DNA of 64,000 nucleotides from Halomonas sp. YLGW01 (lineage in GTDB: Bacteria > Pseudomonadota > Gammaproteobacteria > Pseudomonadales > Halomonadaceae). Below the pieces are notes generated by a model that searched no databases, was not told the origin of the DNA, and saw nothing but the letters and a program-made list of their open reading frames with translations. The position numbers and the translations under genes are program-made. This document shows, piece by piece, positions 8,579 through 17,241 of this stretch (position 1 is its first letter; each line of letters starts with the position of its first letter). The DNA is taken from NCBI RefSeq assembly GCF_014840935.1, contig NZ_CP062005.1, forward strand, positions 2,480,001 through 2,544,000, written 5' to 3'.

Positions 8579-9115
8579 ATGACAACCGACATCCAGATCG
8601 AATGCCGCCAGGGCGATATCGCCCACCAGCCCGACATGGACGCGGTGATCAACGCCGCCAATGCGCAGCTGATGCCGGGGGGCGGAGTCGCCGGTGCCCT
8701 GCACCGGGCCGCGGGCCCGGGCCTTGCCGAGGAGTGTCGACCGCTGGCGCCGATCCGCCCCGGCCAGGCGGTGATCACCGGCGCCCATGGGCTGCCCAAC
8801 CGCCACGTGATTCACTGCCTGGGCCCGGTCTACGGCGTCGACGAGCCCTCGGACACCCTGTTGGCCGCCTGTTACCGGGAGGCCATCGCCCTGGCCGAAG
8901 CGCACGGGCTCGCATCCCTCGCCTTTCCCGCGCTGTCCACCGGCGCCTTCGGCTACCCCATGAGCGAAGCGACCCGGGTGGCGCTGACCACAGTGCTGAC
9001 GGCAACCCGGCACTGCCACCACCTGCGCCGGGTGCGCTTCGTGCTTCATGATGCCGCCAGCCTCGAGCTCTACCGGCGCACCCTGGCGCGGCTCGATGCC
9101 CCCGCCAGCGGCTGA
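8579..9115 (+). CDS. Macrodomain protein (ADP-ribose / O-acetyl-ADP-ribose hydrolase type)
   Basis: 178 residues, almost all one macrodomain of the MacroD/YmdB type. Seen: DAVINAANAQLMPGGGVAGAL, the ADP-ribose-binding block with the catalytic-loop glycines (about residues 22-42), then ITGAHGLPNRHVIHCLGPVY and FPALSTGAFGYPMSEA, which bind the distal ribose. YmdB-type enzymes remove acetyl from O-acetyl-ADP-ribose and can hydrolyse ADP-ribose from proteins. I chose the ATG at 8579 because GGGAGG lies seven bases upstream; a GTG-type start at 8552 would add nine residues. The next gene, 75 bases downstream, is a deacetylase homologue. Confidence 0.92.
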   Translation: MTTDIQIECRQGDIAHQPDMDAVINAANAQLMPGGGVAGALHRAAGPGLAEECRPLAPIRPGQAVITGAHGLPNRHVIHCLGPVYGVDEPSDTLLAACYREAIALAEAHGLASLAFPALSTGAFGYPMSEATRVALTTVLTATRHCHHLRRVRFVLHDAASLELYRRTLARLDAPASG

Positions 9116-9190
9116 CTTGGCCTCAGGCCAACCGGGCTTCCGTGCCACCCGGTGGCCTGCCTAGACCAAGCTGGGTAGAGTGAGACCTTT

Positions 9191-10111
9191 GTGCCATCGA
9201 CGCTCGCCATGCCCCTGCCGCTGATCCACCATCCCGGTTACACCATCGACCTGCCGCCCCGCCACCCCTTCCCGATGGCCAAGTTCCGCGTGCTGCACGA
9301 GGTGCTGGCGACGGAGCCCAGCGGCACCCAGGCCGAGTGGATCACCCCCGCGCCGGCGACCGGGACGCAGCTCGCTCGGGTCCACCACCGGGACTACCTG
9401 CGAGCCTTCCTCGGCGGCACCCTAAGCGCGGCGGCCCAGCGGCGCAGCGGCTTTCGCTGGTCCGAGGCGCTGGTCGAGCGCACCCTGCTCGAGGTCGGTG
9501 GCACCCTGGCCACCGTCGAGGCGGCGCTGGCCACCGGGCTTGCCTGCAACACCGCCGGCGGCACCCACCATGCTCATGCCGATGCCGCCAGCGGCTATTG
9601 CCTGATCAATGACCTGGCGGTGGCCGCGGCCGAGGCATTGGATCGTGGCTGGGTCGAACGGATCCTGATCGTCGATCTGGACGTGCATCAGGGCGACGGC
9701 ACGGCGCGGCTGTTTCGCGACCATCACCAGGTCTTCACCTTCTCGATGCACGGTGCGGCGAACTTCCCGGCCCGCAAGCAGCACAGCGACCTGGACATCG
9801 GCCTGCCCCGCGGCACCGGCGATGCCGGCTACCTGGCACACCTCGAAGCAAGCCTGCCCCAATTACTGGCCCAGTTCGCCCCGGACCTGGTGCTCTATGA
9901 TGCCGGCGTCGACGTGCATGCCGACGACCGGCTGGGTCACCTGGCGCTGAGCGATGCCGGCCTGCTGACCCGGGATCACTACGTGCTGGCGAGCTGTCGC
10001 GAGGCGGACATTCCGGTCGCGGCGGTCATCGGCGGTGGCTACGACCGTGACCTTGAGGCGCTGGCCGGGCGTCACGCTCAGCTGCATCGCGCCGCCAGTA
10101 CCCTTACTTGA
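9191..10111 (+). CDS. Histone deacetylase family protein
   Basis: 306 residues; zinc amidohydrolase of the HDAC/AcuC/acetylpolyamine amidohydrolase superfamily. Metal and catalytic motifs are intact: GGTHHAHADAASGYCLIND (His pair at 126-127), IVDLDVHQGDGT (Asp and His near 162-166) and LVLYDAGVDVHADDRLG with the third metal Asp. IGGGYDRD near the end is the usual glycine-rich loop. The short length is typical of the bacterial YG5A-like group. Start is uncertain: GTG at 9191 or ATG at 9209, neither with a strong ribosome site. It could deacetylate proteins, acetoin-related compounds or small acetylated amines; the sequence does not decide. Confidence 0.9.
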   Translation: MPSTLAMPLPLIHHPGYTIDLPPRHPFPMAKFRVLHEVLATEPSGTQAEWITPAPATGTQLARVHHRDYLRAFLGGTLSAAAQRRSGFRWSEALVERTLLEVGGTLATVEAALATGLACNTAGGTHHAHADAASGYCLINDLAVAAAEALDRGWVERILIVDLDVHQGDGTARLFRDHHQVFTFSMHGAANFPARKQHSDLDIGLPRGTGDAGYLAHLEASLPQLLAQFAPDLVLYDAGVDVHADDRLGHLALSDAGLLTRDHYVLASCREADIPVAAVIGGGYDRDLEALAGRHAQLHRAASTLT

Positions 10112-10136
10112 GCCCTTGTCGGAGCCGTTTTCTGAC

Positions 10137-10157
10137 CCGGCCCTTCACCGGGGCCGG
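10137..10157. terminator. Short GC hairpin between convergent genes
   Basis: CCGGCCC pairs with GGGCCGG across a 7-base loop, between the deacetylase stop (10111) and the convergent DUF4124 stop (10159). There is no T run, so it is only a possible bidirectional terminator. Confidence 0.3.
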
Positions 10158-10158
10158 C

Positions 10159-10617
10159 TCAGGGGTGTACCTGCGAATTGCGACACTCGCGGCGATAGGC
10201 GTCGGTGAGCGCGCGCCGCCTCGCCCGTAGCCGATTGCCCCGGGGCTCCCGATAGCCGGCCCGCAGCGCCTGCTGTACCGACTCGAGACGCTCTTCGAGA
10301 CGCTGGCAACGCGGATCCGGCGCCGCCTCCCGGGACCCTGACAAAGAATGTGACGCTCTTCCGGAAGAAGGCGGCGTGGCCGGTTGACGGTAGGGTGAGG
10401 CTTGCGGCGGTTGCATGGTGTTGAGCGTGGGCAGGTCATCGACGCTGCGACGTTCGGTGTCGTCGGCGGGCTCTTGCGCGGCGGGCGGAGCATCGGCGAA
10501 ATGCCAGCGCCCCTCCTCGTCCTGCCAGGAATAGACCTGGGCCTCGACCGCGAGCGTCCAGACCGCCAGCGTCAGGCCGACAAGGCGCAAGCACAGGCGC
10601 CCGGCTAGCATGGGCAT
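10159..10617 (-). CDS. DUF4124 domain exported protein
   Basis: 152 residues from the ATG at 10617, preceded by GGGAGGTG. A Sec signal peptide (ending near AVEAQ, about residue 26) leads straight into QVYSWQDEEGRWHFADAPP, the DUF4124 hallmark. The middle is low-complexity (Pro, Ser, Gln), and the C-terminus is charged and Arg-rich with a coiled-coil look (about residues 95-145). DUF4124 proteins are periplasmic and of unknown function. It lies downstream of dctM in the same direction with 85 bases between; cotranscription is possible but not shown. Confidence 0.82.
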   Translation of the reverse strand: MPMLAGRLCLRLVGLTLAVWTLAVEAQVYSWQDEEGRWHFADAPPAAQEPADDTERRSVDDLPTLNTMQPPQASPYRQPATPPSSGRASHSLSGSREAAPDPRCQRLEERLESVQQALRAGYREPRGNRLRARRRALTDAYRRECRNSQVHP

Positions 10618-10702
10618 GGAGTCCACCTCCCTGTGGATCCAGTGATGGGCACACGGCCCGGACGGGGTGTCGTGCCGGCCGCATCCGCCGGTCCCCCTCT
10701 GA

Positions 10703-11998
10703 CTAGACGTTATACCCCAACCAGCCGGGCAGCCAAAGGGCGATGGCTGGAAAGATCGCCACCAGCGCAAGCGCGGCGGCCATGGCCGCCACGAACACCA
10801 GCGCCCAGCCCACGGTCTGCTCGAGGCGAATCTTCGCGACCTCGGTGGTGACCATCAGGTTCACCGCCACCGGTGGCGTGAACTGACCGATGGCGATATT
10901 CATGGCCAGCAGGATGCCGAACCACACCGGATGCCAGCCGAAGTGCTCCATGACCGGGATCAGGATCGGCATCATGATCAGGTAGATCGAGATCGCGTCC
11001 AGCACCATGCCCGCCAGCAGCACCGCCAGCATGATCAGCACCAGCAGCCAGGCGCCGTTGTCCGACAGGCCGATGATCCATTCGGCCAGATGCCGGAAGG
11101 TCCCCAGCATGGTGCCGGCCCAGGCGAAGATCCCCGCCAGGGCGATGATCAGCATCACCACCCCGGTGATCACCGCCGCCTCGCCGAACAGCCGCCACAG
11201 TTCCCGCCAGTCGAGCTCACGGGTCAGGAAGACGCCCACGATCACCCCATAAGTGACCGCCGCCACGGCGGCCTCGGTGGGCGTGAACAGCCCCGAACGC
11301 AGCCCCCCGAGGATCAGCACCGGCGCGAAGAGCGCCGGCAGCGCCTGGCGGAAGCTCTCCTTAAGCGCCGGGCGCGGCACGCTCTCAGGAGCCTCCCAGC
11401 GATGGCGCCGTGACAGCCACCAGGCGGGGACCAGCAGGGCTGCGCCGGCCAGCAGGCCCGGGAAGAGCCCGGCGGCAAACAGCGCCCGCAAGTCGACCCC
11501 CGGCACCACGATGGAATAGAGAATCAGCGCCACCGAGGGCGGAATCAGGATCGCCGTCGAGGCGGATGCCGCGATCAGCGTCGCCGAGAAGGGCTTCGGA
11601 TAGCCGGCCCGGGTCATGCTCGGCAGCATCACCATCGCCACGGCCGCCGCATCGGCGGGCCCCGAGCCGCTCATGCCACCCATGATCATGCACACCAGCA
11701 CCGCCACCAGGGCGAGCCCGCCATGGCGAGGCCCGATCAGCGCCTGGGCGAAGCGCACCAGGCGCGCGGCCACCCCCGCGCGCTCAAAGATCAGGCCGGT
11801 CAGGATGAACAGCGGAATGGCGATCAGCGGGTACTTGGCAACGCTGTTGTAGGTGTTGGTGCCGAGGGTGGCCAGCATGGTCGCGGGCAGGCCCATGACG
11901 ATGCCCACGGCCCCGGAGAGGCCGAGCGAGAAGGCCACCGGCACCCCGGCGATCAGCAGGCCCGCGAAGGCCAGGATCATCCACAGATCAGGACTCAT
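10703..11998 (-). CDS. dctM: TRAP transporter large permease subunit
   Basis: 431 residues, about 12 hydrophobic segments; the ion-coupled translocating subunit of a DctP-type TRAP carrier. Family signatures seen: FILTGLIFERAGVAARLVRF, MGGMSGSGPADAAAVAMVML, and near the end IAIGQFTPPVAVNLMVTTEV. It overlaps the end of dctQ by 11 bases, so translation of the two is probably coupled. The full dctP-dctQ-dctM order is present. Confidence 0.95.
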   Translation of the reverse strand: MSPDLWMILAFAGLLIAGVPVAFSLGLSGAVGIVMGLPATMLATLGTNTYNSVAKYPLIAIPLFILTGLIFERAGVAARLVRFAQALIGPRHGGLALVAVLVCMIMGGMSGSGPADAAAVAMVMLPSMTRAGYPKPFSATLIAASASTAILIPPSVALILYSIVVPGVDLRALFAAGLFPGLLAGAALLVPAWWLSRRHRWEAPESVPRPALKESFRQALPALFAPVLILGGLRSGLFTPTEAAVAAVTYGVIVGVFLTRELDWRELWRLFGEAAVITGVVMLIIALAGIFAWAGTMLGTFRHLAEWIIGLSDNGAWLLVLIMLAVLLAGMVLDAISIYLIMMPILIPVMEHFGWHPVWFGILLAMNIAIGQFTPPVAVNLMVTTEVAKIRLEQTVGWALVFVAAMAAALALVAIFPAIALWLPGWLGYNV

Positions 11999-12467
11999 CG
12001 GTGAGGTCTCCGCGCAGACGATCCAGGCACTGCTGGCTCAGGCGCACCAGCATCAGCGCGGCCAGCACCGGCAGCCAGACGATGTACCACCACTGCGGCA
12101 GGCCGAGCCCCGGCGACAGCGACTGCCAGTGGTACTCCTCCCAGGCCAGCTTGCCGCCGAACCACACGATCAGGCCCAGCACCGTGGCGCCGCATAGCCA
12201 CTGAAAGACGATCAGCCCCTTGCGCGGCGCCGCCGGCAGGGCGCGCTCGAGCAGGCCGATACGGATATGTCCATTGCGGCGCAGCGCCACCGAGGCGCCG
12301 GCAAAGGTGAGCACCACCAGCAGGAACACCGAGAACTCCTCGGTGAACGCGAAGGAGGCATCGGTGATGTAGCGCACGACGACATTGGCCAGGCTGATCA
12401 GGGCGATGACCACCAGCGACAGGGTGGCCAGCACCCGTTCGGGCCTGGCATCGGGTGGGTTCTTCAT
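11988..12467 (-). CDS. dctQ: TRAP transporter small permease subunit
   Basis: 159 residues with four hydrophobic segments, the normal size and topology of DctQ. Seen: LISLANVVVRYITDASFAFTEE, the conserved N-terminal motif in which an N-x-x-x-R and an acidic residue end the second helix region, and VALRRNGHIRI between helices two and three. It forms the membrane complex with DctM. It sits 91 bases downstream of dctP, with a hairpin in the gap. Confidence 0.93.
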   Translation of the reverse strand: MKNPPDARPERVLATLSLVVIALISLANVVVRYITDASFAFTEEFSVFLLVVLTFAGASVALRRNGHIRIGLLERALPAAPRKGLIVFQWLCGATVLGLIVWFGGKLAWEEYHWQSLSPGLGLPQWWYIVWLPVLAALMLVRLSQQCLDRLRGDLTDES

Positions 12468-12487
12468 GGGGACCTCGGACTCAAGAC

Positions 12488-12510
12488 ACCGGCCCCACGC
12501 GGGGGCCGGT
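12488..12510 (-). other. Hairpin between dctP and dctQ
   Basis: ACCGGCCCC pairs perfectly with GGGGCCGGT across a 5-base loop, midway between the dctP stop and the dctQ start, with no T run. It resembles the binding-protein/permease hairpins found in many transport operons. Confidence 0.5.
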
Positions 12511-12558
12511 CAATCAGATGCAAGCGTCAATCAGCGACTAACGACAGGAGCCTGTCGT

Positions 12559-13566
12559 TCAGTTGGCGGCCATGTCGTCGCGGGCGGCCTGCACCAGCGA
12601 CTCGCCGATCTGGTCACTCCAGGTCGCGTAGACGCCCTGGGTCGCCTCGACGAAGGCGTCATGCTGCGCCTCGGTGAGTTCCACGACCTCGACGCCACGT
12701 TCCTCGATCGCCGCCCGGCGCGCACTTTCCTCGTCTCGGGTCATGGCGATCTCCCATTGGCCGGCGTCGACGGCAGCCTGGCGCAGCAGGGCTTGATCCT
12801 CGGCCGACAGCGAGCCCCAGACACGCTGGTTGGCGGCGAACACCAGGGGATCGTTCATGTAGTTCCACAGCGTCAGGTGGGTCTGCCCCACCTGGTCGAT
12901 GCGCGCCACGTCGAAGACCGAGAGCGGGTTCTCCTGGCCATCGACGGCGCCGGTGGTCAGCGCCGGCTTGGCATCCGCCCAGCTCATCTGGGTGGGATTG
13001 GCACCCAGCGCCTCGAAGGTGTCCTGGAACAGCGGCGAGCCCACCACCCGGATCTTCAGGCCCTTCAGGTCGCTCGGCTCGTCGATGGGACCCTGGGAAT
13101 TGGAGAGCTGGCGAAAACCGTTCTCGCCCCAGGCCAATGGCACCACGCCCCCCGCCTCGATGGCCGCGAAGACCCGCTCGCCGGCCTCACCGCCGGTCAC
13201 CGCATCAACCGCCGCGTTATCGGGCATGAAGAACGGCAGCGAGAACAGATTGAGCTCCGGCACCTGGGGCGACCAGTTGATGGTCGAGCCCACGGCCAGG
13301 TCGATCAGCCCCGAGCGCATGGCCGAAAACTCTCGCGTCTGATCGCCCGACACCAGCTGAGCATTGGGGTAGACGCGCAGGGTCAGCTCACCGCCGGAGC
13401 GCTCCTCGACCAGTTCGGCCCACTTCTCGGCGGCCTGTCCCCAGGGGAAGGCGTCGGAGAGGACGGTGGAAACGGAAAGCTCACGAGCCTGGGAAGACAG
13501 CGCCGTGCACAGAAGAGCCGTACCGACCAGCGCCGTGGTGAGACGAGAAAAGCGAAACTTCATCAT
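12559..13566 (-). CDS. dctP: TRAP transporter DctP-type substrate-binding protein
   Basis: 335 residues. Signal peptide ending near SSQA (about residue 25), then RELSVSTVLSDAFPWGQAAEKW and, in the middle, LKGLKIRVVGSPLFQDTFEALGANPTQMSWAD, where the conserved Arg that holds the ligand carboxylate (IRVVG) is visible; then VDGQENPLSVF, another DctP signature. It should therefore bind a monocarboxylate or sugar acid. The substrate is not predictable since no catabolic gene lies beside it. The ATG at 13566 has AAGGA at ideal spacing; a second ATG follows directly. Confidence 0.94.
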   Translation of the reverse strand: MMKFRFSRLTTALVGTALLCTALSSQARELSVSTVLSDAFPWGQAAEKWAELVEERSGGELTLRVYPNAQLVSGDQTREFSAMRSGLIDLAVGSTINWSPQVPELNLFSLPFFMPDNAAVDAVTGGEAGERVFAAIEAGGVVPLAWGENGFRQLSNSQGPIDEPSDLKGLKIRVVGSPLFQDTFEALGANPTQMSWADAKPALTTGAVDGQENPLSVFDVARIDQVGQTHLTLWNYMNDPLVFAANQRVWGSLSAEDQALLRQAAVDAGQWEIAMTRDEESARRAAIEERGVEVVELTEAQHDAFVEATQGVYATWSDQIGESLVQAARDDMAAN

Positions 13567-13873
13567 TGCGTGTCCTTGTTCAGGCACCATGACACCCGAT
13601 GGCGGAACCAGGGGCGTGGGCCTGCGTTATTAGTATGGGTATTGGTATAGGAATCCATCAGCCACTGGACTCATGAGCAGTGTAAAGAGAACCCGAACCG
13701 AATGATGCCAAACCAAGGTATGAGGCGGTCCCGGCCGAGGCATGGCGAAGCCGGCGCGCGGCCTTCCCCTGTGAGGAAGCGCCCGATAGCGGATTCGACG
13801 AGCTTACCCCGCCCGCTAACTGCTATGCTGCTAACTTTCTCGCCGACCGACCTACCAATCTCAAGGACGAGCC
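13567..13873. promoter_or_regulatory. Divergent promoter region dctP / DMT exporter
   Basis: 307 bases without a gene. It contains a 12 bp tandem repeat (13628-13651) close to dctP. A TAACTGCTATGCTGC stretch near 13815-13830 could supply a minus-10 element (TATGCT) for the exporter gene. No other structure stands out. Confidence 0.4.
13628..13651. repeat. Tandem 12 bp repeat TATTRGTATRGG upstream of dctP
   Basis: TATTAGTATGGG is followed immediately by TATTGGTATAGG; 10 of 12 positions agree. It lies 62 bases before the dctP start. ATTGGTAT is one half-site of the TTGGTATACCAA operators used by UxuR/ExuR-type GntR regulators, so this may be the control site for the carrier (inference). Confidence 0.4.
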
Positions 13874-14731
13874 GTGCCACTTCGTGACCTGCTGCTGGGC
13901 CTCTTCGTCATCGCCATCTGGGCGCTGAACATCATCGTGATCAAGGTCGGCGTGGCCGAGCTGCCGCCACTGCTGATGACCACCCTGCGCTTCGCGCTGG
14001 TGGCGCTGCTGCTGGTGCCCTTCAACCCGGTGCCACGCCATCAGCTGCCCTTCCTGCTGCTGCTGTCGCTGACCTTCGGCAGCCTGCACTTCGCCCTGCT
14101 TTTCATCGGCCTCGGCCAGGCCGAGGCCGGCACCGGGGCGCTGCTGGTACAGATGGGCACCCCCTTCGCCACCCTGCTGGCGGTGATCTTCCTGCGCGAA
14201 CACCTGGGCGCACGGCGGCTGGGCGGCCTGCTGCTGTCGTTTGCCGGCGTGGTGGTGCTGGCCGGCGGCCCCACCCTGCCCTCGCCGCTGCCGCTGGCCC
14301 TGCTGCTGCTCAGCGCACTCGGCTGGGCGATCTCGCAACTCTTGATCAAGCGTGGCCCGAAGATTCCCCCGCTGGCCCTCGCCGGCTGGATAGCGCTGTT
14401 CGCGGTGCCTCAGGTGGCGCTGGGATCCTGGTGGTTCGAGAGCGAGCATCTGGCGGCGCTGCGTCATGCCGGCTGGGCGGGCTGGGGCGCGGTAGCCTAC
14501 ACCGCGGTGATGTCCTCGATTGTCGCCTACGGCATCTGGTACGGCCTGCTGCGCCGCCACCCGGTCAGTCGGGTCACGCCGCTGACACTGCTGATGCCGG
14601 TGGGCGCGGTGCTGCTGGGGGCCTGGCTGCTCGGCGACAGCCTGGGCATCAACAAGCTGGCCGGCGGCGGCCTGGTGCTCGCGGGGCTCGCCCTGATCAT
14701 CCTCCAGCCGGCCCGCCGACAGGCCGCCTGA
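13874..14731 (+). CDS. EamA/DMT superfamily exporter
   Basis: 285 residues, ten hydrophobic segments arranged as two EamA repeats (about 5-130 and 145-275). Seen: IAIWALNIIVIKVGVAELPP at the first helix and TPLTLLMPVGAVLLGAWLLGD in the second repeat, both typical of the YdcZ/RhaT-like DMT exporters related to EamA (cysteine/O-acetylserine export). Starts at a GTG with AAGGA in front. Probably exports an amino acid or other metabolite; substrate not predictable. Confidence 0.88.
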   Translation: MPLRDLLLGLFVIAIWALNIIVIKVGVAELPPLLMTTLRFALVALLLVPFNPVPRHQLPFLLLLSLTFGSLHFALLFIGLGQAEAGTGALLVQMGTPFATLLAVIFLREHLGARRLGGLLLSFAGVVVLAGGPTLPSPLPLALLLLSALGWAISQLLIKRGPKIPPLALAGWIALFAVPQVALGSWWFESEHLAALRHAGWAGWGAVAYTAVMSSIVAYGIWYGLLRRHPVSRVTPLTLLMPVGAVLLGAWLLGDSLGINKLAGGGLVLAGLALIILQPARRQAA

Positions 14732-14868
14732 GGCCAGAACGCCGCGGGGCGCGACCTTGCCCTCTAGATCATGCCTCGCGGCAGCCTGGAGCCAGGATTC
14801 GGGCCGGTCTCAGTGCCCGGCCGCGGCGAACCCTAAGCGGCCTCACGGCCCGCTTGCCTGATCGTCGC

Positions 14869-15459
14869 TCAGGCTCCGCACTCCCCTAGCTGCTGACCCG
14901 CCTGCTGACCCGCTGGACCGGGCAGGCTCACGCAATCGCCGACGCCGAGTCCTCGAGCGGCGAAGTAGCCGGCATTGACCTCCAGCGCCGCGCGGAAGGC
15001 GACCCCGGCACGATAGACGCGGCAATCGCCCGGCGTGTCGGATCCGCAGGGCGTCATGTGGCGGATGGCCGCGATGCGACCCTCGCCGTCGATGAAGGCG
15101 ATATCCAGGGGGATCAGGGTGCGGTACATCCAGAAGCCGTTGTCCGACGACTGCGTGCGGTCGTAGAGGAACAGCATGCCGGCCTCCTCGGCCAGCTGGG
15201 TGCGTCCCATCAGCCCATGTGCCCGCTGCTGCGGGCTCTCGGCCAGTTCCACGCGCAAACGCGACGGCCCCTGATCGCCATGGAGGGCCAGGGTCGCGGT
15301 GGCGAAGCGGATCTCCTCGGCGCGGGCCATCGCGCCTGGCCATCCGGCCAACGGCAGGAGCGTCGCCGCGCCCAGGGCGCTCCCTAATCCGGCCAGCCCG
15401 GCCAGTCCAGAAAGAAAGCGGCGGCGACTCGCCAGTATCGGGCGGGACTCTCGGGTCAT
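14869..15459 (-). CDS. DUF192 protein with Tat signal
   Basis: 196 residues. The N-terminus has a twin-arginine signal, SRRRFLSG (about residues 11-18), followed by a hydrophobic stretch and an AMARAEE cleavage region, so it is exported folded. The DUF192 domain follows, with the characteristic RAHGLMGRTQLAEEAGMLF and FWMYRTLIPLDIAFID. Its start overlaps the modC stop in ATGA, so it is the fourth gene of the mod operon. DUF192 function is unknown; a Tat-exported member coupled to molybdate import is noteworthy because many Tat substrates are molybdoenzymes (inference only). Confidence 0.88.
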   Translation of the reverse strand: MTRESRPILASRRRFLSGLAGLAGLGSALGAATLLPLAGWPGAMARAEEIRFATATLALHGDQGPSRLRVELAESPQQRAHGLMGRTQLAEEAGMLFLYDRTQSSDNGFWMYRTLIPLDIAFIDGEGRIAAIRHMTPCGSDTPGDCRVYRAGVAFRAALEVNAGYFAARGLGVGDCVSLPGPAGQQAGQQLGECGA

Positions 15460-16583
15460 GAGGAGGCTCCTTGCATCAGGTGGATGCCGCCGGCCAACAG
15501 CGAGACCTGCACGGTCTCGCCGCGGGCCAGGCCGTTGCGACGGGCGGCGTGGGTGGTAATCTCGAAACGCAGGGTGTCAGAACCATGGGCAAAGGCCAGC
15601 GTGATCTGGGTCACGCCGCCCAGCACCACCATCTCCTCGACCCAGCCCTCGACCGGGTTCTCCCGCTCGCCCCGGGACGGCCGGCCGCGGCGATGGAGTA
15701 CCACCTCCGATGGCGGAAGATACCAGTGCCGCGTCTCTCCGGGGGTTGCCGTCTCGAGTCCCCTAGCGACCTCCAGCCGATAGGGGCCCCAGGCCAGCCG
15801 GCGTACGCCATCCTGCTCGACCACCTCACCGCTGAAGACGTTATGACGATCCAGCAACCGCGCGATCTGCGGCGTGGCGGGAGTGCGAAACAGTGTCTCC
15901 GGCGGGCCGCTCTGCAGGGTCTTGCCGCCTTGCAACACACATAGCCGGTCGGCCAGGGCGCTGGCTTCTTCCAGGTCGTGGGTGACCAGCACCATGGGGA
16001 TGGTCAGGGTCTGGCGCAGCAGCGCCAGTTCGCGCTGCAGGCGTCGCCTCGTCACCTGATCCACCGCCGAGAAGGGCTCATCGAGCAGCAGCACCCGCGG
16101 CTTTCGGGCCAATGCCCGGGCCACCGCCACCCGTTGACGCTGGCCGCCGGAGAGCTGGTGCGGCAGGCGCTCCTCGAGCCCCTCGAGGCGCACCCGGGCA
16201 AGCCAGGAGTCGGCCTCGGCGCGCCGCTCCCCATTGGACGCGCCCTCCACCGCCAGCAGCACGTTGTCCCGGGCGCTCAAGTGCGGGAAGAGGGCATAGT
16301 CCTGGAAGACGAAGCCGATGCGCCGGGCCTGGACGCTAAGCGAGTGCCCGCGATCGGCATCGAACCAGGGCTCGCCCCCACAGCGGATCTGCCCCCCGGC
16401 CACCCGGGTCAGGCCGGCGATGGCCCGCAACAGCGTGGTCTTGCCGCTGCCGGAAGGGCCGACCAGGCCCAGAAGCTCGCCGGGAGCGCACGCAAAGTCT
16501 GCGGCCAGCGGGATCGGCCCGGCCTGGTGCAACGAGACCGAAAGCCCCTCACAAAGCGGATTACCGCGCCCGCGCTCAGCCAT
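15456..16583 (-). CDS. modC: Molybdate ABC transporter ATP-binding protein
   Basis: 375 residues. Walker A GPSGSGKTTL (about residue 37), Q-loop VFQDYALFPH, signature LSGGQRQRVA, Walker B VLLLDEPFSAVD and H-loop VTHDLEEA are all intact. A C-terminal regulatory region (about residues 260-375) has TOBE-like features, as in ModC/CysA. I chose the ATG at 16583, which overlaps the modB stop by 8 bases and has GGAGG in front. Powers molybdate (possibly also tungstate) uptake with ModA and ModB. Confidence 0.93.
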   Translation of the reverse strand: MAERGRGNPLCEGLSVSLHQAGPIPLAADFACAPGELLGLVGPSGSGKTTLLRAIAGLTRVAGGQIRCGGEPWFDADRGHSLSVQARRIGFVFQDYALFPHLSARDNVLLAVEGASNGERRAEADSWLARVRLEGLEERLPHQLSGGQRQRVAVARALARKPRVLLLDEPFSAVDQVTRRRLQRELALLRQTLTIPMVLVTHDLEEASALADRLCVLQGGKTLQSGPPETLFRTPATPQIARLLDRHNVFSGEVVEQDGVRRLAWGPYRLEVARGLETATPGETRHWYLPPSEVVLHRRGRPSRGERENPVEGWVEEMVVLGGVTQITLAFAHGSDTLRFEITTHAARRNGLARGETVQVSLLAGGIHLMQGASS

Positions 16584-17241
16584 GGCCGCGCCCTCCGCGT
16601 CGAGAAAGCCCATAGACCACGCCGATGGTCAGAAACGAGATGCCCAGCAGCAGTGCCGACATGCGCCCGGCACCGGCCTCGTCGAAGGCCTGCACCCGGT
16701 CGTAGATGGCGATCGCCAGGGTGCGGGTCTCGCCGTCGATGGCGCCGCCGACCATCAGGATCACCCCGAACTCGCCGAGGGTATGGGCGAAGGTCAGCGC
16801 CAGCGCCGAGACCACGCCTGAACGCACCAGCGGCAGCTCGATGCGCCAGAAGGTCTGGCGCGGCGAGAGACCGCTGCACCAGGCGGCCTCGCGCAGGGTC
16901 TCCGGCACCGCCTCGAAGGCACGCTGGATCGGCTGCACGGCGAACGGCAGGTTGACCACCAGCGAAGCCAACAGGATGCCGGTGAAGGAGAAGTTCAGGC
17001 TGGTGCCGGTGAGCGATGCCCACAGCCCGCCCAGCACGCCGTCGCCGGCGAAGGCCAGCATCAGGTAGAAGCCCAGCACCGTCGGCGGCATCACCAGCGG
17101 CAGCGCCACCAGCGCCTCGAGCAGCGCCCGGTGACGGCGCATCCGGGCCAGGCGACGGCCCAGCCAAAGCCCCACCGGCAGCAGGATCAGGCAGGTGCCG
17201 AGTGCCAGGCGCAGCGACACGGAAAGCGCGCTCCAGTCCAT
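16576..17241 (-). CDS. modB: Molybdate ABC transporter permease
   Basis: 221 residues, five to six membrane segments. The N-terminus MDWSALSVSLRLALGT and ALPLVMPPTVLGFYLM are typical ModB; the EAA loop, which docks on ModC, reads EAAWCSGLSPRQTFWRIELP. The start codon shares one base with the modA stop (TGATG), so translation is probably coupled. ModB follows modA and precedes modC, the usual order. Confidence 0.94.
   Translation of the reverse strand: MDWSALSVSLRLALGTCLILLPVGLWLGRRLARMRRHRALLEALVALPLVMPPTVLGFYLMLAFAGDGVLGGLWASLTGTSLNFSFTGILLASLVVNLPFAVQPIQRAFEAVPETLREAAWCSGLSPRQTFWRIELPLVRSGVVSALALTFAHTLGEFGVILMVGGAIDGETRTLAIAIYDRVQAFDEAGAGRMSALLLGISFLTIGVVYGLSRRGGRGHG

Noticed and set aside
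8462-9148. 228-codon minus-strand frame over the macrodomain gene
   Set aside because: Antisense to a complete macrodomain and lacks a ribosome site.
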